In this document: positions 34,991-43,575 of the stretch, piece after piece
Layout of the letters: each line of letters opens with the position of its first letter
Numbering within the stretch: position 1 is the first letter of the stretch
NCBI GenBank assembly: GCA_965207945.1
Contig: OZ242303.1
Location: 744,001-808,000, forward strand
Reading direction: 5' to 3'
Source of the DNA: JAAOII01 sp965207945
Lineage (GTDB): Bacteria > Pseudomonadota > Gammaproteobacteria > CBDBNL01 > JAAOII01
Length of the DNA: 64,000 bases
Translations under genes and position numbers: made by a program
The notes under the pieces: model-generated
What the model saw: the letters and a program-made list of their open reading frames with translations, nothing else
Database searches by the model: none
What the model was told of the DNA's origin: nothing

Positions 34991-35776
34991 TTACAACTTA
35001 CTTAAAATATCTATAAGTTTGTATACAAATAGCCCATCATCCATAACAAAAGTGTGTGGTTTCATGAGACCATTCTTTTGTATTTTAATACCATTATTAT
35101 AGGGTGTGGCAGAAACTATTGCATTGAATTTAATTTTTATTGCATTATTATCCCCTTTAAAATATATGCGCATATTAGTAATTCCAAAGTCTCCTGTGTC
35201 TATCAGAAAATGTTCTGCATCGTCCGCATGTTGTTTTTGGATTAGTTTAATATTTGTGCACAAATAAATAACTTTTTCTCCTTTTTGCAAAATAAAAAAA
35301 GATGTATTTTCTTTGTAATAATTAATAGTATTACCTCTTAAAATTTCCCTTAGTATTTTGCTTTGAGATATCTTCTTGCGACAATTTTTATAACTATCAT
35401 CATCAGAGGTTAGATTAATATTAGAAATAATTAATTCTAGTTCTTCCTCTTCTTCTTTAGTAGTTTTTAGGTCTTTTAAAAATACATCAATAATGAGTTC
35501 ACAAATATTAATGGAAAATTGATTTCTAATACTTTTACTAATATTGTTGTTATTACATATTGAAATTAACTTTGTATTAATATCTTGTTCCTTACCGTAT
35601 TCAAAATATTCTGTGATGACTTCATGTATTTTAGATTCTTCTTCTTCAAATTCTTCCAGGCATTTTTTATGAGTAGAGGAAAATAGATTTGTATATTTAC
35701 CACAGTATTCGCAAGTTTTATAAAATATCCTTTTAATCATAATTATTTTCTGCAATATTAATAATATATTTATCAC
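34991..35776 (-). CDS. Zinc-ribbon and bacterial PH-like domain protein
   Basis: The 261-residue protein starts with a zinc-finger-like pair (CEYCGKY ... KKCLEEF, about residues 22-40), continues through a helical Glu-rich region, and ends with a PH-like barrel pattern. FLIDTGDFGITNMRIYFKGD (about 190-209) and ISATPYNNGIKIQKNG-type strands match bacterial PH domains that recognise something yet undefined. An internal ATG at 35740 (MIKRIFYKTCEYCG) may be the true start. It is convergent with the PIN-like gene. Similar zinc-ribbon/PH proteins exist as single genes in many genomes without known function. Confidence 0.65.
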   Translation of the reverse strand: MINILLILQKIIMIKRIFYKTCEYCGKYTNLFSSTHKKCLEEFEEEESKIHEVITEYFEYGKEQDINTKLISICNNNNISKSIRNQFSINICELIIDVFLKDLKTTKEEEEELELIISNINLTSDDDSYKNCRKKISQSKILREILRGNTINYYKENTSFFILQKGEKVIYLCTNIKLIQKQHADDAEHFLIDTGDFGITNMRIYFKGDNNAIKIKFNAIVSATPYNNGIKIQKNGLMKPHTFVMDDGLFVYKLIDILSKL

Positions 35777-35935
35777 CTATAACTCTCTTTATTTTGTCAT
35801 TACCCAATATATCGCTGCGCTGGGAAGAATGCTAGGCACTTCATAAGTTTTGCTATTATATTACATAATTTTTATAAACACCTTTGTATTCGTTTAGCGT
35901 TATATAATTTAGATATATCTTAATTTAATTTTATG

Positions 35936-36715
35936 TTACTCTCCGTGCTTTATTGTTGCGAGAGCATCTGATATTTTTTTATGATCCACAGAACCTTTCA
36001 TATCCTTGCCCCCTAACAATGTTTCCAATATTGGAACAGATAGATTATCTGGTATTATCCAAACAGGTCCTTGATTAAAGCCATAAGGAAATCCTGGACT
36101 ATTATTAATATTATTCCATCTTATTCCTATAGAATGCTTGCTATCTATTTTAGATTTAGATATGTTTATAGAGTAATCTTTATTGTCATATAAAAGATTA
36201 TCTTTTTTGATTTTAAATTCTTCAACAGAAAACAATTGCTCGTATATTTTCTCAATACTCTTATAGGAAGTAAATTTCCCTTTTGAAACTTTTCTTAGAT
36301 TTTTCCTCTCCTTTTTAACACCATCTTTATCACCTTTGGTATGCTTGGCTAAGGTATAATTAGAAATATCTATCATTCTTTGTCCTGCGGCACCCCCAAA
36401 GAATAAAAACTCTTTTAACTCCATTGTATATTCAGAAAATATAATCCATACTACGCAACCAGATTGTTTATCCATTAATCGGGTTTGAATCTTTTGATGA
36501 GGCGTCGTGCTGCCTTCATAAGAAGATTTCAATTGAATATGGCGTATAACTCCATTTTTTTCGGCAATAATATCATACCCAGAATTATCTACTTCTGCTC
36601 TTGCTATTTCTAAATCACAATTCTCTTCTTGCCAAGAAAGTTTTAATAGTTCTCCTATAAATAGATGCTCTATCATTTTTTCACGATACATTGAATGTTC
36701 AGAATGTTTGCTCAT
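35936..36715 (-). CDS. PD-(D/E)XK nuclease-like protein
   Basis: The 259-residue protein has the nuclease-like core in its N-terminal third. A helix with Glu22-equivalent (MIEHLFIGELLKLSW), EVDNSGYDIIAEKNGVIRHI and QLKSSYEG (about residues 41-67) supply the Asp and Gln-x-Lys variant of the PD-(D/E)XK site. The second half is Lys-rich and then carries WIIPDNLSVPILETLLGGKD. A role as a stand-alone restriction-like nuclease is inferred. The gene is divergent from the Mrr-like nuclease gene at 36950, separated by about 235 bases with no other feature except a promoter candidate. Confidence 0.7.
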   Translation of the reverse strand: MSKHSEHSMYREKMIEHLFIGELLKLSWQEENCDLEIARAEVDNSGYDIIAEKNGVIRHIQLKSSYEGSTTPHQKIQTRLMDKQSGCVVWIIFSEYTMELKEFLFFGGAAGQRMIDISNYTLAKHTKGDKDGVKKERKNLRKVSKGKFTSYKSIEKIYEQLFSVEEFKIKKDNLLYDNKDYSINISKSKIDSKHSIGIRWNNINNSPGFPYGFNQGPVWIIPDNLSVPILETLLGGKDMKGSVDHKKISDALATIKHGE

Positions 36716-36929
36716 AATTATCTCCTTTGGTTATTAATACTAATAATTATAACTTGAGTAAATTTAATAAAAACAACTATGTGTAGTAAAAGATATTAGC
36801 TTCCTTACAAGCTAATATAGGTTCTAATTCTCTTAGTGCGAAGTGATGTGGAATTATAAATAGAATACATAATAGTTAACTTATGCTGCTAATTATATTT
36901 GACTATGATATACTATTCTATTATTAATT

Positions 36930-36935
36930 TATAAT
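36930..36935 (+). promoter_or_regulatory. Candidate -10 box before the Mrr-like nuclease gene
   Basis: TATAAT lies 14 bases before the ATG at 36950, predicting a transcript with a leader of only about 8 bases and no ribosome binding site. This agrees with the short-leader arrangement suggested at accD. Confidence 0.35.
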
Positions 36936-36949
36936 TACTTACTACAGAT

Positions 36950-37984
36950 ATGAATAATCATGAAATAAATTATTGGGCTTTCCGCATAGCTAATTCTAGT
37001 GAACTATATACTGAGTTAAAAGAAGGGCGTTTAAGACAGGGATGGGGAAGCGAGCCAGGTCAGGACTTAAGAAAAATTATCAATGGTGATGATGATGCTA
37101 TAAATGACGGTGCGCGGAGAAATCTTCCTATGTTCTATAAAGTTAAGAAAGGAGATATTATTTTAACACCTGTTCCCAACTCAGTGGAGTGGGGTAAGAT
37201 TGCCATTCTAAATGCAACTGGAGATTGGGATGCAGAATATAAATTTGAAATTTGTGAGGGGGTAAATGATTTTGGTCATATTTTCCCTATTAAATTTTTG
37301 ACGACATTTGCTAGACATAATGAATTGGTTGAAGGGGAACTTAGACGAACATTTAGATGCAGAAGAAGGTTTTGGAGCATTTATAAATGTAAGAATAATA
37401 TTGATACTCTAATTAATCTTTCTGGAAGTGAAGAGTTGTCTGAAGTTAAGGAAAAGCCAGCAAAATTAACATCCGTAATCAAAACCTCTTTTGCACAGAT
37501 ATTTATTGAGGAACGACGTAATGCTTTGATTGACAATATTAAGCTTGCTTATAAAGCAGCTGAATGGGAAGATGTTATTCAAATAGGACTAGAAAAAATA
37601 TCTTCAGATAATCAACTTAGAGTAGAGACCAGCACTAATAAAGAAGAGGCAGAACATGGAGCTGATATTATTATAAGATTCTCTAATCCTATTGATGATA
37701 GTTTGGAATACGCTATAGCTGTTCAAATAAAAGATCATGAAGGTAATATTTCCAAAGGTGTAATTGATCAAATTTGTAAAGCGGATAAGTATTGGGATGA
37801 TAATGAAACAGAATCTAAATTAATTGAAAAAATGGTTATAGTTACTAATGCTGAATCTGGTAAAAATAAGGAGATAACAGAATATGCTAAAAGTAAAGAT
37901 GTGCGCATATTGTATAAAAAAGAATTTGACCAGTTGTTATTAAAAATAGCAAATAGTTTTATTGATATTTCCAATTTAGATTAG
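36950..37984 (+). CDS. Mrr-like restriction endonuclease
   Basis: The 344-residue protein has an N-terminal EVE/PUA-like segment (NYWAFRIANSSELYTELKEG then LRQGWG, about residues 6-32), a type of domain that reads modified bases. The C-terminal half has a PD-(D/E)XK nuclease core: EHGADIIIRF (about 238-247), a long loop, then AIAVQIKDHEGN (about 258-270), giving the Asp and Gln-x-Lys residues of Mrr-type endonucleases, followed by KMVIVTNAESGKNKEI. By family, such enzymes attack modified foreign DNA. There is no partner methylase next to it, in keeping with a type IV enzyme. Confidence 0.8.
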   Translation: MNNHEINYWAFRIANSSELYTELKEGRLRQGWGSEPGQDLRKIINGDDDAINDGARRNLPMFYKVKKGDIILTPVPNSVEWGKIAILNATGDWDAEYKFEICEGVNDFGHIFPIKFLTTFARHNELVEGELRRTFRCRRRFWSIYKCKNNIDTLINLSGSEELSEVKEKPAKLTSVIKTSFAQIFIEERRNALIDNIKLAYKAAEWEDVIQIGLEKISSDNQLRVETSTNKEEAEHGADIIIRFSNPIDDSLEYAIAVQIKDHEGNISKGVIDQICKADKYWDDNETESKLIEKMVIVTNAESGKNKEITEYAKSKDVRILYKKEFDQLLLKIANSFIDISNLD

Positions 37985-38091
37985 GTTTAACTATTATTAA
38001 TTGAGGATTATTGAGCTTTGATTGCTTCAGCTAATTTAGTAATACTAAAATAGAACTGGGATTATTGTAAAAGATAATTCTAAATGGGATA

Positions 38092-39051
38092 TTACTTGGA
38101 TTGATTGTTAATATTTAATTCGACTAAATAATTTATTATTGAGGAGCATGTCATTAAAACAAATCTTGCTTCTGATTCAGTAGGTTCGCTTTTATTATCT
38201 ATTTTTGCATGTCTGACGGTATCAGAAGCGTAACCATATAGTTTATCTATAGATTCAAATAATGCCTGATGTGTTTTATCAGGTAATTCTTGTTTCATCT
38301 TTTTTATTGCGCCTGATAGTGTGGCTTTATTATCCCCTACAATTTCTTTACACATACTTTCCATTGCCTTAATAGATTTTTCTACTACATCTGAGTATTC
38401 TTTATTTCTATAACATTCTAGGGCTTTCTTTATATGTTTATTAGTTTCACTAAATGGGGTAGTCGTAGAGTATTCAAGGTTTTTTGATTCTACTTCATTT
38501 GTAATTGGTGTAAAGAGACCAGTTTTAGGTAATATAAGATACCCTACATTATGAGATTTAAATTCCTTATTTAAACTTTCTATTAATTTATGAACAACAT
38601 TATTATTTTCATTAGATATGTCCATATTAAATGCCGTTGAAAATATGTCTATTAAAAATTCAATTAAATCAAAAACTTTATTCATTGTTAATGTTCGTTT
38701 AATTTGATCTGATGTTGCAAGTTGATCATCATGCATAATCAAACTTTGGATATCCATGAAAGTATAACCTAAAGGTATATCTTTAATATCTGGCAATGCT
38801 TTATATAGCCAATTTGATAAATAATCTCTATCTATTCTTCTTAGTTTATCATTATGGGTATCTTCATTTTCATCCATATCTAGATAATTCTGCATCTCCA
38901 ATTCTCCATAAAAATCTATATATTCTTTCCACCTATATATTGCATTAAAAATTGCAACGCGAGTTTCTTTGTCAAGTTCATTTAATTGAAGTGGTTTTTG
39001 GGAATTAGGATCCCTTCTTACCGAAAATATATTATCTACACCTTTGTTCAT
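38092..39051 (-). CDS. Abi-C/HEPN-like abortive-infection protein
   Basis: The 319-residue protein is mostly helical. Its C-terminal third (about residues 205-315) matches the abortive infection C-terminal pattern: IKKALECYRNKEYSDVVEKS, SMCKEIVGDNKATLSGAIKK and LFESIDKLYGYASDTVRHAK. The RHxK-like ending of that helix resembles HEPN active sites, which cleave RNA in other families. The N-terminal part begins with the STM4504-like VRRDPNSQKPLQLNELD. The gene lies 50 bases downstream of the methylase gene in the same direction, so it may be an effector for that restriction cluster. Confidence 0.75.
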   Translation of the reverse strand: MNKGVDNIFSVRRDPNSQKPLQLNELDKETRVAIFNAIYRWKEYIDFYGELEMQNYLDMDENEDTHNDKLRRIDRDYLSNWLYKALPDIKDIPLGYTFMDIQSLIMHDDQLATSDQIKRTLTMNKVFDLIEFLIDIFSTAFNMDISNENNNVVHKLIESLNKEFKSHNVGYLILPKTGLFTPITNEVESKNLEYSTTTPFSETNKHIKKALECYRNKEYSDVVEKSIKAMESMCKEIVGDNKATLSGAIKKMKQELPDKTHQALFESIDKLYGYASDTVRHAKIDNKSEPTESEARFVLMTCSSIINYLVELNINNQSK

Positions 39052-39101
39052 TTAGCTAAGTTACAGATTAATTTTTGTTAAATATTTTAGCATGTAAACT
39101 T

Positions 39102-42100
39102 CTATTGTTCAATAATGGCTATTTCAGATGAAGTTAATTTGTATAGTTTGTAAAGATATTTATCTATTTCTTCTTGAACTGTTTGTTTTTCTAAATTTGA
39201 TATCCTATGCGATAGAATTTTCCTAACTTTACTAATTAATATTTTATATGGATGAGAGTTTCTTGTAATATTAGGTAGTGGTATTGTATTGATCATATAG
39301 TACTTAAACATAAGATCATTATTATGATTGGATTTGATATTTTTTTCTCTTGTATAAAACGATGCAAACTTGCTATTAATAATTGCAGATAAATACAATA
39401 AATCATCTAATGAGTCTGAAGTTATCACTAGAGTACCCAATGCTGGTAAATATTCTATATTTTCATCCAGGCATCCTATTAAAGAACTAGGTTTTGTCAT
39501 ATTATTCATCCCTTTAATAATAATTTTAGGTTTCTTTGAACGATTTATATATGCGGGACTGGCTATATTTTGGAACTCTTTTTTATCCACGGCAGGATAT
39601 AAAAATTTTATCTTGCTGTAAGATATAGTTTTAATTCCCCAATTAGATTTATATATTCCTGCAGTTCCAGTGTTTATGAATTTGAAATAAGACCCATCAC
39701 CTGATTCTATATTATTATTTGTAACATTCTTAACTATTTTTCTAACTTTGTAATATTCATTAGCCGCGCATGCTTGTTCACATTTTGCAATGGAAGATAA
39801 AACTGTAGTAAAATTATGTTCAATTTTTTCTAGAAGATGTATGTGATTTGAAAAAAGTATATCTAATCTGTAAGGATCTTTTAGAAAATCTTTAGGTATA
39901 GATTGTCTATATATAAAATTATTTTTAAAATATTCTTTAATATGTATTTTTTGGCACGTATTTTTTGTCATTGAGGTAATTATAGTATCTACGCTAGCAG
40001 TATCAAATGCTAACCTCTTAGTATCTACAATTTCTTTGATATTTAATAAATATTTTGCCCTGATTTTTTCTCCATAATCCGTATTAATCCATTTATTGGG
40101 TGTAATAAAACATAAAGAACCATTTTTATTTAATATATCCATACTGCGGTCAATAAATGGAATATAAAGATCCCAACTACCCTTACAAACTTCATAATAC
40201 TTTTTAATAGTATTGCGATAATTTTTATATGTTCTAGTCATATTTACTGCGGATATATATGGCGGATTACCTATTACTAAGTCAAAGCCATCTGATATTC
40301 CAAACATCCATTCAGGGTCAAACCATGGGGCAGCAGTTATTTTATCCATTAGATTCCATGATGCAATCTTATTGATTGTTCCCTTAATTCTTAATGATTC
40401 TTCTTCTGGTGCAGATTTTTTTTCTACCTTATTACGTACAATTATCTGGTTTTTAGGGGGGAAGGAATACTGTTCTTGGAAGGATTTCATTAATTTTTTT
40501 CTGATATTTTTATCTTTTTTAATTAACTCCTGTTTTTTCTTGCGTGTATTAGCAATGAAAAAATCATCACGATTTTTCTTTAATTCTGTTTGATATTTAG
40601 TTATTTCCTCCATCCAGAAATCTCTGATTGGTGGCTTATATAGATTTATCAAGGTATCAGCACAAATGAAATTAGTTTCCAAATTAGGCAGGGGCTGGAT
40701 GCCAAAATTGTTATATGCTCCATCTGTACTGCCGCGTTGTTGTTCTATGGTGAGGGATATAAAGAATCTAAGTTTAGTAATTTGACAAGCGATGGGTTGT
40801 TTATCTATGCCATATATATTATTTCTGATTAAATAAAGCTTTCGCAGATAGTTGTGGTTAAAGTTGTCCGTTATTTCCTGTCGTCGTTCTGCTAATTCTT
40901 CCTGGGCTTTTATGCGGGCTTTTTCGTTACTGATTTTTGCGCTGGTTTCATAATCTTTTATAAGAGATTTTAGTTCTGGTATTTTACTTAGCTGCTGTTT
41001 TTTCCATTTTTTGTTATTGGGATCAAGTTTTTGCAGCAATTCTACACAGATGCGCAATACCTCCATAGGAAATGCACCAGAGCCAACTGCGGGGTCTAAT
41101 ACTTTGATATTGCTTATGGTTTTTATTATGAAATCAGTGTTCTGTGTATTAAAGGGGTTGTCAGTTAATTCTGGGTTGAATAGGGTATCTAAATTACCTT
41201 GCAAATTTTCGGAGAAATATTGTTCTTGAGTTAAATAATTTTTGAGGTATTCTTTTAGAGAAGTGGTCACCATATAATCGACTATAGGGCGGGGGGTGTA
41301 GTAAGAGCCAGAACTCTTGCGCGCAGTTTTTTTGGTATCTGGATTATAGGAAGCTAGTAAATTTTCAAATACTTTACCAAGTAATTCAGGGTCAAGAGCA
41401 ACATCAACATCCAATGGAGTATTTTCTTCTACAGTGAACTTATAACGGTTGAATATATCTATTATGCCATCATCTTCATTATTGCCAAAGAATAGATAAT
41501 GAGGTATTGATAAATCTTTACGTTGATTAGGGTTATCATTAAAGCAATCTAATCTGTATACAGCTTTATCTCCTGACTCTTCATTACTATCCAAACATTC
41601 AAATAATCCCCCGTTGATGAATGGGATACTATTCATGATGGACTTAAATTCTTCTGGGTTCTTTAGCATAGACTTATAACACCATGAGGTAAAAACTCTA
41701 TGATCCTTTTGCCTAGTGCTACTAAACTTTCTGTTATCCTTGCCTTTCTCATCCTTTATGGGGGTGTTAAGGGTGCCAAAGAATAAATTTTGTAGAATAG
41801 CAAGGTAGTAATTATCACCTTTTTCTTTATCAAAATCTTCTAGTATCTTATCTACTTCATTTTCATCAAATAATTTAGCAGAGACAAGACCTTTTTCTTT
41901 CATAAACCATATAAACATAAAACGAGTTATCAGGCGTATAATTTGACTTTCTTTTTTCTCCTTCTTATCTTCAATTTTAAGTTGCCCCTCATCTCCAAAG
42001 GTTTTAACTTTATATATACTTGGAAATTTAACATTTGTATTTTTGTTCACTCTATTAAACCATTGATATAGGTCATCATAGAAATTTTTATTAAGCTTAT

Positions 42101-42770
42101 CTATATCCAGAATCTTTAGCCATGCTTCCATAAGACCAATAAAATTCAGCTTCTCCTTTGGTAAATTTGTTAGGTGCTCAGGAAGGTGTAAACCATCAAT
42201 TATATCCAAATGGGCGCGGTGAGGGTTGTTACAGCTGATGTTGTGCAACATATGTACTTTTTTACTTACAACATCCATTTCGTCTTGAGTTTTACTCTGA
42301 CGACGATAGATAAAAGACAAGGATATACTATGCTCATCTTGTTGCCGGCTACAAAAGAGAATAACTGTGGGTGCGGTAAAGGGGCGATTTATTTCCCTGG
42401 TTATCTTTGCATAAATAGTTTTTCTATTGCTGGCTATTTCATTTTTCATCCGCACTATAGAGAATAGAAATGAATTCATGGTTAATGGGTTACCATGTAG
42501 GTCCTTATGGACTTTCAGTTCCTTTAGATTATCTTCGTGTAATTGTTGAACAAAATGTATTTTTTCTATATGTTGATTAAATAGTTCCTGAATATTTTGT
42601 GTGGCATTAGGAATTTTCTCTTCTATGAATTCTTCGGGTGTGTAGTCATTATCTATTTCAATAAGTCTATTTCCTATAATATTAAGGAATAGTTCTTTAC
42701 CCACGGTTTTGTAATCATCACTTTCAGTAAAGCGGTGTAGAGTGTTTTCTATATCGTGTTGTATATTCAT
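39102..42770 (-). CDS. Eco57I-type adenine DNA methyltransferase, possible R-M fusion
   Basis: The 1222-residue protein has an N-terminal domain of about 260 residues (SFIYRRQ, NPHRAHLDI), a helical section, then an Eco57I-type methylase with SGSYYTPRPIVDYM (about 497), AdoMet motif VLDPAVGSGAFPMEV (about 570) and catalytic motif DLVIGNPPYISAV (about 843). The C-terminal part looks like a target-recognition domain. The enzyme is predicted to methylate adenine. I see no certain PD-(D/E)XK motif in the N-terminal domain, so cleavage may come from the PLD domain of the helicase encoded upstream. The start ATG overlaps the stop of the preceding gene (ATGA), indicating translational coupling. Confidence 0.9.
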   Translation of the reverse strand: MNIQHDIENTLHRFTESDDYKTVGKELFLNIIGNRLIEIDNDYTPEEFIEEKIPNATQNIQELFNQHIEKIHFVQQLHEDNLKELKVHKDLHGNPLTMNSFLFSIVRMKNEIASNRKTIYAKITREINRPFTAPTVILFCSRQQDEHSISLSFIYRRQSKTQDEMDVVSKKVHMLHNISCNNPHRAHLDIIDGLHLPEHLTNLPKEKLNFIGLMEAWLKILDIDKLNKNFYDDLYQWFNRVNKNTNVKFPSIYKVKTFGDEGQLKIEDKKEKKESQIIRLITRFMFIWFMKEKGLVSAKLFDENEVDKILEDFDKEKGDNYYLAILQNLFFGTLNTPIKDEKGKDNRKFSSTRQKDHRVFTSWCYKSMLKNPEEFKSIMNSIPFINGGLFECLDSNEESGDKAVYRLDCFNDNPNQRKDLSIPHYLFFGNNEDDGIIDIFNRYKFTVEENTPLDVDVALDPELLGKVFENLLASYNPDTKKTARKSSGSYYTPRPIVDYMVTTSLKEYLKNYLTQEQYFSENLQGNLDTLFNPELTDNPFNTQNTDFIIKTISNIKVLDPAVGSGAFPMEVLRICVELLQKLDPNNKKWKKQQLSKIPELKSLIKDYETSAKISNEKARIKAQEELAERRQEITDNFNHNYLRKLYLIRNNIYGIDKQPIACQITKLRFFISLTIEQQRGSTDGAYNNFGIQPLPNLETNFICADTLINLYKPPIRDFWMEEITKYQTELKKNRDDFFIANTRKKKQELIKKDKNIRKKLMKSFQEQYSFPPKNQIIVRNKVEKKSAPEEESLRIKGTINKIASWNLMDKITAAPWFDPEWMFGISDGFDLVIGNPPYISAVNMTRTYKNYRNTIKKYYEVCKGSWDLYIPFIDRSMDILNKNGSLCFITPNKWINTDYGEKIRAKYLLNIKEIVDTKRLAFDTASVDTIITSMTKNTCQKIHIKEYFKNNFIYRQSIPKDFLKDPYRLDILFSNHIHLLEKIEHNFTTVLSSIAKCEQACAANEYYKVRKIVKNVTNNNIESGDGSYFKFINTGTAGIYKSNWGIKTISYSKIKFLYPAVDKKEFQNIASPAYINRSKKPKIIIKGMNNMTKPSSLIGCLDENIEYLPALGTLVITSDSLDDLLYLSAIINSKFASFYTREKNIKSNHNNDLMFKYYMINTIPLPNITRNSHPYKILISKVRKILSHRISNLEKQTVQEEIDKYLYKLYKLTSSEIAIIEQ

Positions 42771-43552
42771 TTTTTTGATTTCAATATTTTGGCTATCATG
42801 GGCATAAATATTCTGCTGATCATTTGGCGCTGGAGGTATTGGAGAGTCGAATCTGTCTGTTTATCTACATATAAAATATTTAGCCATTCTTTTACTAGTC
42901 CATCAAGGTTTAATTGATCCTCTAGTATATTTTGAAGGCATGTAGGAATATGTAAATTGGCAATTTTTTCTAGATATACTTGATGTGGATATGTACAGCT
43001 GATATTGTAAAGAATGGGTACTTCTTTATCCAGCACGTCAAGTTCACTTTTATACTTGTGCTGACGACGATCAATAAAAGATAAAGATATGGTATGGTCA
43101 TAACTTTGTTGGCGGCAGAATAGGATAAATGCTGGCACGTTGAATGAGCGATTGATTTCTCTGGTTATATTTCTGTAGCGGGTTATTCCGCTACTATGAG
43201 GCCTCATTCGTACTATAAAGAATAGAAATGAATCCGCATGTTCTGGGTTGGTCTGATTATTAAATGTATTCTTGTTAGTTATCAGTTTCTTTACATTATC
43301 CTCTTGTAGTTGTTGAACAAGATGTATTTCTTCTATGTTTTCAGTAAATAGTTTTTGAGATTTTTTTAGAGCATTTGGTATTCTATCCTCTCTTTTAAAT
43401 TCTTTTATAAACTCTTCAGAAGTGTAGTTATCATCTATGGTGGCAAGTTCAGCTCCTGTAATATTGAGGAATAGCTCTTTGCCAGCGGTCTTGTAATCAT
43501 CTGTTTCAGTAAAACGCTGCAAGCAATTTTCTATTTTTTGTTGAATGTTCAT
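42767..43552 (-). CDS. Stand-alone duplicate of the methylase N-terminal domain
   Basis: The 261-residue protein matches the first about 250 residues of the methylase encoded just downstream: both begin MNIQ-x-x-IEN-x-L-x-RFTE-x-DDYKT and GKELFLNI, and share VQQL-EDN, SFLF-IVRM, ITREINR and SFI-RRQ. It ends without any methylase motif. The frame is intact and is held between the helicase and the methylase by short gaps (23 bases upstream, ATGA overlap downstream). It could be a domain kept as a separate subunit or a remnant of a tandem duplication of the methylase gene. I know of no described role for this domain alone. Confidence 0.85.
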   Translation of the reverse strand: MNIQQKIENCLQRFTETDDYKTAGKELFLNITGAELATIDDNYTSEEFIKEFKREDRIPNALKKSQKLFTENIEEIHLVQQLQEDNVKKLITNKNTFNNQTNPEHADSFLFFIVRMRPHSSGITRYRNITREINRSFNVPAFILFCRQQSYDHTISLSFIDRRQHKYKSELDVLDKEVPILYNISCTYPHQVYLEKIANLHIPTCLQNILEDQLNLDGLVKEWLNILYVDKQTDSTLQYLQRQMISRIFMPMIAKILKSKK

Positions 43553-43575
43553 AGTAGAGATAACAGATGATTAAT

